Origin: a virus
Direction: 5' to 3' (one strand)
DNA: 26,825 nt
IMG/VR virus record: IMGVR_UViG_3300005833_000023
Coordinates: 1 to 26,825 of that record
The translations under genes and the position numbers were made by a program. Positions 22,947 through 26,825 of the stretch are shown here, in pieces. The notes under the pieces were generated by a model. That model was not told the DNA's origin, made no database searches, and worked only from the letters and a program-made list of their open reading frames with translations. The number at the start of each line of letters is the position of its first letter. Within the stretch, counting starts at the first letter, position 1.

Positions 22947-23367
22947 TCAGCGCGGCGCGGGCCCTACGCTCCCACTCGTCCAAGCCGCAGTCGCACGGCG
23001 ACCCTCGCTCCGTGCCGGTGGACTTGGATGCACACAGCATCGCGTGCTCGTGGTACCAGTAGCGATTCGATGGCCCGACGCCACACTCGTTCACCTCGTC
23101 CACTAGCGCGAGCAACTCCGTGCGCTCCCGCTCCAGTGCGGCGAGGCGGGCTGATTGCGCGGCGTAGCGCACCTGAGCGGCGTCCCATGCGTCCACGATC
23201 CGTTCGGCCCGCTCGAAATCGTGCCGCGCCTGCTCACACGCCCGGTCCTCGTAGTACCGCATCCTAGCGACCTCCCGCTCCGCCGCTTCGGCTCGGGCGC
23301 GGAGGGAGGTGTTTTCGGCCGCGCACTGACCACAACACCATCCTGGATGACCTTCTTCGTGCGCCAT
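22924..23367 (-). CDS. Cys-containing coiled-coil phage protein
   Basis: A 147-residue protein. The N-terminal HPGWCCGQCAAEN has a C-C-x2-C cluster, residues 18-85 are a charged helix likely to be a coiled coil (RARAEAAEREVARMRYYEDR), and residues 92-112 (NECGVGPSNRYWYHEHAMLC) plus SPCDCGLDEWERRARAAL form a second Cys/His-rich part. The organisation (Cys knuckle, coiled coil, Cys/His end) suggests a metal-stabilised dimer. No named family is recognised. The ATG is preceded by AAGGAGGGATAG derived from the end of the preceding gene. Confidence 0.55.
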   Translation of the reverse strand: MAHEEGHPGWCCGQCAAENTSLRARAEAAEREVARMRYYEDRACEQARHDFERAERIVDAWDAAQVRYAAQSARLAALERERTELLALVDEVNECGVGPSNRYWYHEHAMLCASKSTGTERGSPCDCGLDEWERRARAALTAAKEGP

Positions 23368-23388
23368 CTATCCCTCCTTCGCGGCAGC
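23368..23388 (-). promoter_or_regulatory. Ribosome-site module in C-terminus, serving 22924-23367
   Basis: On the - strand the last codons read GCCGCGAAGGAGGGA plus TAG, giving AAKEG at the protein end and an AAGGAGG five bases before the following ATG at 23367. Confidence 0.7.
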
Positions 23389-23580
23389 AAGAATAGCGTC
23401 TAGGTCCCTCATCGCCGCATGGGCCTTCTCGAACCTGCGACGGATGCGGACGATGTCAGCGCATCGCCCCGGGCAGTTGCAGACCAGGCAGAGCACCCGT
23501 CCGCACCACGGGCAGCGCGTCACGGCCCGCCTTGGCACCCGCTTTTCGCACACGACGCATGGCGGACCTGCGGCGCCCAT
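23368..23580 (-). CDS. Eight-cysteine zinc-finger-like small protein
   Basis: A 70-residue product. Cysteines at 8, 11, 23, 26, 31, 34, 36 and 40 fall into C-x2-C, C-x2-C, C-x2-C and C-x3-C pairs (PPCVVCEKR, TRCPWCGRVLC, LVCNCPGRC), enough for two zinc ions in a compact finger that resembles a RING or treble-clef arrangement. The rest is a basic helix (IVRIRRRFEKAHAAMRDLDA) suited to binding nucleic acid or a protein partner. The reading frame is open upstream as Arg-rich shadow; the ATG at 23580 is in a TGATG overlap with the previous gene and close behind its AAGGAGG. Function unknown. Small phage zinc fingers often target host enzymes. Confidence 0.6.
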   Translation of the reverse strand: MGAAGPPCVVCEKRVPRRAVTRCPWCGRVLCLVCNCPGRCADIVRIRRRFEKAHAAMRDLDAILAAAKEG

Positions 23581-23600
23581 CACCCCTCCTTCGCCGCCGC
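23580..23600 (-). promoter_or_regulatory. Ribosome-site module in C-terminus, serving 23368-23580
   Basis: On the - strand GCGGCGAAGGAGGGG plus TGATG gives the AAAKEG protein end, and the AAGGAGG lies four bases before the ATG of the next gene, inside the one-base overlap. Confidence 0.7.
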
Positions 23601-23810
23601 GCAGCGCGCCATACAGTCCCGGGTGTACTGGTGCAGCGTGCGCCGGCCGCACCGCTGGCAGACGGTCGCGTCGGGCCCGGCCTGCTCCTCCGGCGTGCAG
23701 GGGTTGCTCTTCCGCTCCGCCAGGAGGCGGTAGTAGTGCTCGACCACGTCGCCGGGCCGCTCGCGTGCGAGGCCATGCGCGTCGCTCCAGCACTGCTCGC
23801 AGCAGGCCAT
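23580..23810 (-). CDS. Small Cys-rich phage protein (GPDA-x-C-x2-C type)
   Basis: A 76-residue protein beginning MACCEQCWSDAHG, with a central HYYRLLAERKSNPCTPEEQA and then GPDATVCQRCGRRTLHQYTR-type sequence. The combination of CxxCWSDA, HPC/NPCTPEEQAG and GPDA..C..C.....H is a widespread small family in phages of diverse hosts, function unknown. Cysteines at 3, 4, 7, 38, 51, 54, 66 and 70 plus His60 could bind zinc. It is coupled downstream by TGATG and upstream by the AAGGAG in the preceding gene. Confidence 0.65.
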   Translation of the reverse strand: MACCEQCWSDAHGLARERPGDVVEHYYRLLAERKSNPCTPEEQAGPDATVCQRCGRRTLHQYTRDCMARCAAAKEG

Positions 23811-23812
23811 GG

Positions 23813-23834
23813 TCAGGTCTCCTTCGCCGCCGCC
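23813..23834 (-). promoter_or_regulatory. Ribosome-site module in C-terminus, serving 23580-23810
   Basis: On the - strand GCGGCGAAGGAGACCTGACC leads to ATG 23810. AAGGAG stands eight bases before the start. The encoded end is AAAKET, a variant of the AAAKEG seen in the following genes. Confidence 0.65.
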
Positions 23835-24130
23835 GAGAGCGCGACGCGGAGATCGGTCAGGGACTTCCTTCGGGCATCTGCGAATTCCGGATCGTCCAGA
23901 TCACCCCATGAATCCATGTCATCGATCCGTTGCGCCGCTTCGCGGACCCGCTCCAGCGCGGCGAGGCGGGCCTCGGCAGCCTCGGCGCGGGCGCGGAGGG
24001 CCTCGGCCTCAACCCACAACCGGACAAGTTCTCTCCCGGCCTTGCCTTGGAACAGCGTCCCATCCTCGGCTAGGAACTCATCCGGCTTGGTCTCGAACTC
24101 GGCGGTCATGGTTCGCTCGTGAATGATCAT
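23813..24130 (-). CDS. Small acidic coiled-coil protein
   Basis: A 105-residue product rich in Glu, Ala and Arg without cysteine. Residues 12-36 (FETKPDEFLAEDGTLFQGKA) are a short globular start, residues 37-68 form a coiled coil (VEAEALRARAEAAEARLAAL), and residues 70-100 a second acidic helix region (IDDMDSWGDLDDPEF). ATG 24130 (two bases after the previous stop) and ATG 24109 are both possible; neither has a strong ribosome site, so the start is uncertain. The end reads AAAKET and encodes the AAGGAG for the next gene. No family recognised. Confidence 0.5.
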   Translation of the reverse strand: MIIHERTMTAEFETKPDEFLAEDGTLFQGKAGRELVRLWVEAEALRARAEAAEARLAALERVREAAQRIDDMDSWGDLDDPEFADARRKSLTDLRVALSAAAKET

Positions 24131-24132
24131 GG

Positions 24133-24618
24133 TCAGAACTCGATCCTCTCGTCCTCGGACGGGCCCGGGGCATCGTCCGGGGGCAGGTCCGGCGGCGGGG
24201 GCGGGGCCGCCGCCTTTCCGGCCGACGCCCCGGTCGCGAGGAGCGTCACCTTCACCGGCCGTTTCCGAGGCAGCTTCAGCTCGAACGTCACGGGCCGGGG
24301 GATGTCCGGGCTCCCGACCACGCGGATTCCGGGGACCCTCTCCTTCCCGAACTGGACCTCGACCGCGGCCAGCTTCACCCGCTTCCCGACCCAGGCCTCG
24401 GTCTCGCGCCCGAACATGGCCGCGAGCGCCTCGGCGTTGGTGCGGTTCAGGACCCAGCCGCGGTCCGTCTCCTGGAAGTGGATCACGCCCCGCTCGCGGA
24501 CCCCCTTCTCGTTCTCCATCGTCACGAGCGCGAGCGACTTGACGGTCAGGATCGGCTGCTTGCCCTGGAACTCGACCGCGGCCACGTACTCGCCTTTGAA
24601 CATCTGCCGGTAGTCCAT
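24133..24618 (-). CDS. Phage recombination-associated protein next to RecE-like nuclease
   Basis: A 161-residue protein. It starts MDYRQMFKGEYVAAVEFQGK, then strands (PILTVKSLALVTMEN), IHFQETDRGWVLNRTNAEAL, and WVGKRVKLAAVEVQFGKERV. The pattern of strand, LNxTNaxxIaxmxG, WxGKRvxLxxxxVxFGxExVxxIRV is that of a widespread phage family found beside RecE/RecT-type genes. An OB-fold-like barrel is possible, but function is not known to me. The last 30 residues are Pro/Asp-rich and acidic (PPDDAPGPSEDERIEF), like the tails of single-strand DNA binding proteins that recruit partners. ATG 24618 overlaps the nuclease stop (TGATG) and follows GAGGAGG. Confidence 0.6.
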   Translation of the reverse strand: MDYRQMFKGEYVAAVEFQGKQPILTVKSLALVTMENEKGVRERGVIHFQETDRGWVLNRTNAEALAAMFGRETEAWVGKRVKLAAVEVQFGKERVPGIRVVGSPDIPRPVTFELKLPRKRPVKVTLLATGASAGKAAAPPPPPDLPPDDAPGPSEDERIEF

Positions 24619-25433
24619 CACCCCTCCTCGGTCGGCAGGTTCAAGCCCGCCAGCACTCCGCTCGCATCCTCGGCCGGGAACGCCCACCTCGGCAGGGACA
24701 GGACCCGCTCCTCGGGGTACCGCCCAGGCCAGCGGCCGCTGAACCGGCCCGCGGCCACCATCCGCAGCAGGTCCTCGACCTCTTGCTCACCCGCGTACAG
24801 GGCATCGTCGTCGAGCTGGTACACCGCCACGTCATGCGGTGGCGAGGCCTCGACCGCGATCATGTGCCAGGGCGGCGCCTCGAGCCCGTTCGCGAGTAGG
24901 CCCCGGCGGTAGAACGCGCCCTGCCCGTGATACCCCATCCTCCAGACCGTGGCCGCGAAACGGTACTGGTCCACGTCCACCGTCGTCTTGAGGTCGCAGA
25001 GGAGGCCGGGCCGGTACCAGTCGAGCCTCGCCTTGCACGCGATCCCGGTCGCCTCCTCGGTCCAGGTCAGCACCTTCTCGGCCTCGCCGGGCGGGGCGAG
25101 GAGCGGGCCGGCGACCGCGTGCGCCCGCACCGCCGCCGCGATGGCGAGGCAGGTCGCGTGTTCGTCCGCGCGCAGGATGGTCTGGCCACGGTGCTCGTAC
25201 ACGAACCTCTCCCACTCCTTCCCCGCGCGCCGGTCCCCGCCCCAGATCGCGTAGTCGAACGCGAATCGGTCCGGTTCGAACACCGCGGTATGCGCCCCGC
25301 GCCCGAGCGCGAGCCGTGGCGTGTCCTCGGTCGGGTTCTCGAGGGCGTGCCGGAGGTGGAGCGCGGAGCGGCGGCCGGCCTTCAAGCGGCTCCAGTTCAC
25401 GGCCGGGATCGAGAGGTAGTCGTCGAAGGTCAT
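24618..25433 (-). CDS. RecE-like PD-(D/E)XK exonuclease
   Basis: A 271-residue nuclease of the PDDEXK_like (RecE/DUF3799) group, expected to degrade one strand of duplex DNA for annealing-type recombination. MTFDDYLSIPAVNWSRLKAG is the typical opening. GRGAHTAVFEPDRF holds the conserved His48. The catalytic part is GIACKARLDWYRPGLLCDLK then TT, with Asp138, Asp147 and Lys149. YHGQGAFYRRGL is the expected downstream helix with a QxxxY-like pattern. A Glu near 120-127 (EKVLTWTEEATG) may be the remaining acidic ligand. No RecT-type annealase is in the window; the neighbour at 24133-24618 may cooperate. ATG 25433 overlaps the upstream stop by 4 bp; the longer open frame upstream is Arg/Gly-rich shadow. 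Confidence 0.8.
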   Translation of the reverse strand: MTFDDYLSIPAVNWSRLKAGRRSALHLRHALENPTEDTPRLALGRGAHTAVFEPDRFAFDYAIWGGDRRAGKEWERFVYEHRGQTILRADEHATCLAIAAAVRAHAVAGPLLAPPGEAEKVLTWTEEATGIACKARLDWYRPGLLCDLKTTVDVDQYRFAATVWRMGYHGQGAFYRRGLLANGLEAPPWHMIAVEASPPHDVAVYQLDDDALYAGEQEVEDLLRMVAAGRFSGRWPGRYPEERVLSLPRWAFPAEDASGVLAGLNLPTEEG

Positions 25434-25750
25434 CGGTCCTCCCCGTGCCTGCACTTGCACTTGTCCGGCCGGCAGTCCTCGAGCTCGTCCGCGTAGGCGT
25501 CCAGCGCCGCGCACCGGATGTCCTCCGCGTGCTCGGCCTGGAGCAACTCGACGATGTCCGGGCGCGGGCCGTCGAAGTCGCGCGCGGTCAGAATCTGGAC
25601 CTCGGCCTCGCCATCGCCCGGGACCCAGCCGGTGCCCGGGGCGTGCGGCTGCGGGACACCGGGGCGGACCGAGCACTCGACCTCGTAGCACTCCTCGCCC
25701 GCGTCCACCTCGCGGCTCCAGTAGATGATGACGCGGAGGAAGCGGGTCAC
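25430..25750 (-). CDS. Small phage protein with Cys-rich C-terminus
   Basis: A 106-residue protein starting at a GTG in a GTGA overlap. It opens with a strand (TRFLRVIIYWSREV) and an ECYEVECSVRPGVPQPH segment, then EAEVQILTARDFDG and an acidic helix (IVELLQAEHAEDIRCAALDA). The end DCRPDKCKCRHG has a C-x4-C-x-C arrangement. The strand-loop-helix order resembles small phage proteins with an 'evEysv.p..p' start found near recombination genes. Role unknown. It is coupled to the RecE-like nuclease by ATGA. Confidence 0.55.
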   Translation of the reverse strand: MTRFLRVIIYWSREVDAGEECYEVECSVRPGVPQPHAPGTGWVPGDGEAEVQILTARDFDGPRPDIVELLQAEHAEDIRCAALDAYADELEDCRPDKCKCRHGEDR

Positions 25751-26040
25751 GGCTTCCGCTCCAGCTCCGCTCGCGCGATCCGCTCGCTCTCCTCCCGCTC
25801 CTGCCGGACGTAGGCCCGGAGAATGCTGCAGGCGAGGTCTCGCCGAGTGAGGTCCCTGAACCCGAACAGGAGGTAGCCCAGGGCCCACTCCGCGGCGCAG
25901 GTCGTGCACTGCCACGGCCTGTCGGCGAGGTCGCTCGATGTCTGCCACGCATCGTCCGCGTCCACGGTCGCGCCGCAGTCATAGCACTCGACCAGGCGCG
26001 GGCCGTGGTGTAGGTCGGACGGGAAGGTGCGGGCGGTCAC
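25747..26040 (-). CDS. Small zinc-ribbon protein
   Basis: A 97-residue product from a GTG start. VECYDCGATVDADDAWQ and WQCTTCAAEW give a four-Cys ribbon (Cys19, 22, 45, 48). The C-terminal half is a helix containing LGYLLFGFRDLTRRDLACSI and an EEESER-like charged end. The structure is thus a zinc ribbon joined to a helical domain, as in many small phage regulators, but with nothing to name its target. It has GTGA overlaps with the genes on both sides. Confidence 0.55.
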   Translation of the reverse strand: MTARTFPSDLHHGPRLVECYDCGATVDADDAWQTSSDLADRPWQCTTCAAEWALGYLLFGFRDLTRRDLACSILRAYVRQEREESERIARAELERKP

Positions 26041-26702
26041 GGCTGCGCCTTTCGTGCTTCACGGATCCGCTTCTGGAACATCCTTTCGGCCGCGCTCCAG
26101 GCCGCGTGGCTGGCCGCGCGGCTGGCCGCGCTCTCGGCCGCGCTCCTGGCCGCGCTCTCGGCCGCGTTCCAGGCCGCGTTCCAGGCCGCGCTCCAGGCCG
26201 CGCTCTCGGCCGCGTTCCAGGCCGCGTTCCTGGCCGCGCTCTCGGCCGCGCTCCTGGCCGCGCTCCTGGCCGCCTCGGTTGCCTTGCCATCCAGCCACAG
26301 ACGGGTGACGCGGATCGCCTCCCACGACCTATTGTCCGGCTCGCGACCTGCTTTGCGTTCCCGCAAGAGCGCAGATTCTGCCACGTCGCAAGCGAACAGG
26401 CGCAGGGCCCGTGTCGCGTCCACACGCCAGAGGGCGGTGCGCTCACTGGCGGCTAGTTTGTCCTCCCCTGCGCGCAGCGAGGAGTGAGGCACGATCGTGC
26501 CCGAGAGCCGCACCCGGTACAGGATGGGTCCGGGCGCGTACTTGAGCGCGTCCACCAAGCGCCTGCTGGCGTGCAGGCCGCGCTCGCAGAGCACGATCGG
26601 GCCCTCGACCGTGAGCGTCTCCCCGATCGCGACCTTGCGGCCGTCGCCGTGCGGGAGGGTGTCGCCCTTCGCGAACCACCAGCCGAGGACGGGTTCGGTC
26701 AC
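26037..26702 (-). CDS. DUF7666-like protein with Ala tetrapeptide repeat tail
   Basis: A 221-residue protein. Residues 6-105 fit the DUF7666 pattern: GWWFAKGDTLPHGDGRKVAI, GETLTVEGPIVLCERGLHAS, DALKYAPGPILYRVRLSG, EDKLAASERTALWRVDAT. That is a conserved phage-encoded domain of unknown function. Residues 143-206 are a tandem A-A-x-x repeat (AARS, AAES, AAWN and variants) that should form a long Ala-lined helix. The end is basic (RMFQKRIREARKAQ). The start chosen is GTG 26702, in a GTGA overlap with the partial gene upstream; a GTG at 26729 would overlap it by more. Confidence 0.7.
   Translation of the reverse strand: MTEPVLGWWFAKGDTLPHGDGRKVAIGETLTVEGPIVLCERGLHASRRLVDALKYAPGPILYRVRLSGTIVPHSSLRAGEDKLAASERTALWRVDATRALRLFACDVAESALLRERKAGREPDNRSWEAIRVTRLWLDGKATEAARSAARSAAESAARNAAWNAAESAAWSAAWNAAWNAAESAARSAAESAASRAASHAAWSAAERMFQKRIREARKAQP
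26085..26273 (-). repeat. Tandem 12-bp coding repeat
   Basis: About sixteen imperfect copies of a 12-base unit, GGCCGCG(C/T)TC followed by two variable bases on the + strand, encode A-A-x-x on the - strand. Unit borders vary mostly at the bases that set the third and fourth residues. Such repeats can gain or lose units by slippage without shifting frame. Confidence 0.75.
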
Positions 26703-26825
26703 GGCCTCGCCCTCACGCACCACCACCACAGGTTCTCCATCCGGGCCTCGACCCCGCGCATGGCCGCGGTCAGGCGCTCGTACACCTCCCGTTGCTCGCG
26801 CATCCGCGCCTCGGCGGCCGCCCCC
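26699..26825 (-). CDS. Partial helical protein, cut by the window edge
   Basis: The frame is open from the right edge to a TGA at 26699-26701 and encodes at least 41 residues, ending EARMENLWWWCVRARP. The visible part (EARMREQREVYERLTAAMRG) has the heptad-like spacing of a coiled coil. It overlaps the next gene's GTG by 4 bp, as the other genes here do, which supports its reality. The N-terminus and identity lie outside the window. Confidence 0.5.
   Translation of the reverse strand, partial: GAAAEARMREQREVYERLTAAMRGVEARMENLWWWCVRARP

Noticed and set aside
26027-26308. + strand frame with striking (S-R-P-R) repeats
   Set aside because: It is the reverse-strand reading of the Ala tetrapeptide repeat; the - strand frame has a conserved domain before the repeat.
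1-26825. Gene transfer agent rather than phage
   Set aside because: Baseplate order resembles RcGTA, but the separate early operon with RecE-like nuclease, the lysis-like cluster and the large fibre module are those of a phage or prophage.

Overview
The window is a contiguous block of a tailed double-stranded DNA phage or prophage with siphovirus-like morphology and very GC-rich DNA (roughly two thirds G+C by eye). There is no recognisable host gene, integrase, tRNA, CRISPR array or insertion sequence. The host cannot be named from the sequence. GC content, frequent GTG starts, strong AGGAGG ribosome sites and Sec-type signal peptides only indicate a high-GC, probably Gram-negative bacterium.

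Layout. (1) Positions 46-22603, all on the + strand, form one late transcription unit. Head genes come first (46-7451): P27 small terminase, large terminase, a tiny membrane protein, HK97-type portal, S78 prohead protease, HK97-type major capsid protein, a possible decoration protein, a small accessory protein, and connector/neck proteins. The tail module (7453-15260) follows: tail terminator-like protein, tail tube, G/GT-type tail chaperones with a probable -1 frameshift, tape measure, DUF2460-like distal tail protein, a beta-helix tail-spike-like protein, a DUF2163/gpL-like hub with a four-Cys signature, and a tail-tip protein. Next is a lysis-like cassette of small coupled genes (15247-17735): a frameshifted M15A peptidase, a holin-like protein and several membrane/coiled-coil proteins. 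Last is an unusually large adhesin or fibre module (17762-22603). It includes two consecutive proteins with clear Sec signal peptides and a 13-copy Gly/Ser/Thr/Ala repeat protein.

(2) Positions 22604-26825 on the - strand hold the end of a convergent early or replication/recombination operon. In transcription order these are a partial coiled-coil gene, a DUF7666-like protein with a long Ala tetrapeptide repeat, small Cys-rich proteins, a RecE-like PD-(D/E)XK nuclease, its usual phage neighbour, and five small proteins. Four of those five are Cys-containing or zinc-ribbon-like, and the other (23813-24130) is an acidic coiled-coil protein without cysteine. The two operons meet with zero spacing at 22603/22604.

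Genes are packed with 4-bp ATGA/GTGA or 1-bp TGATG overlaps, so translation coupling is pervasive. No stretch longer than about 100 bases lacks a gene, apart from 16250-16478, which is either a doubtful small gene or non-coding.

The points most worth following up are the two Sec-signal-bearing fibre-like proteins, the repeat fibre at 21171, the recurrent AAKEG C-termini that double as ribosome-binding sites, the non-canonical frameshift site in the tail chaperone gene, and the single-base frameshift in the endolysin-like peptidase.
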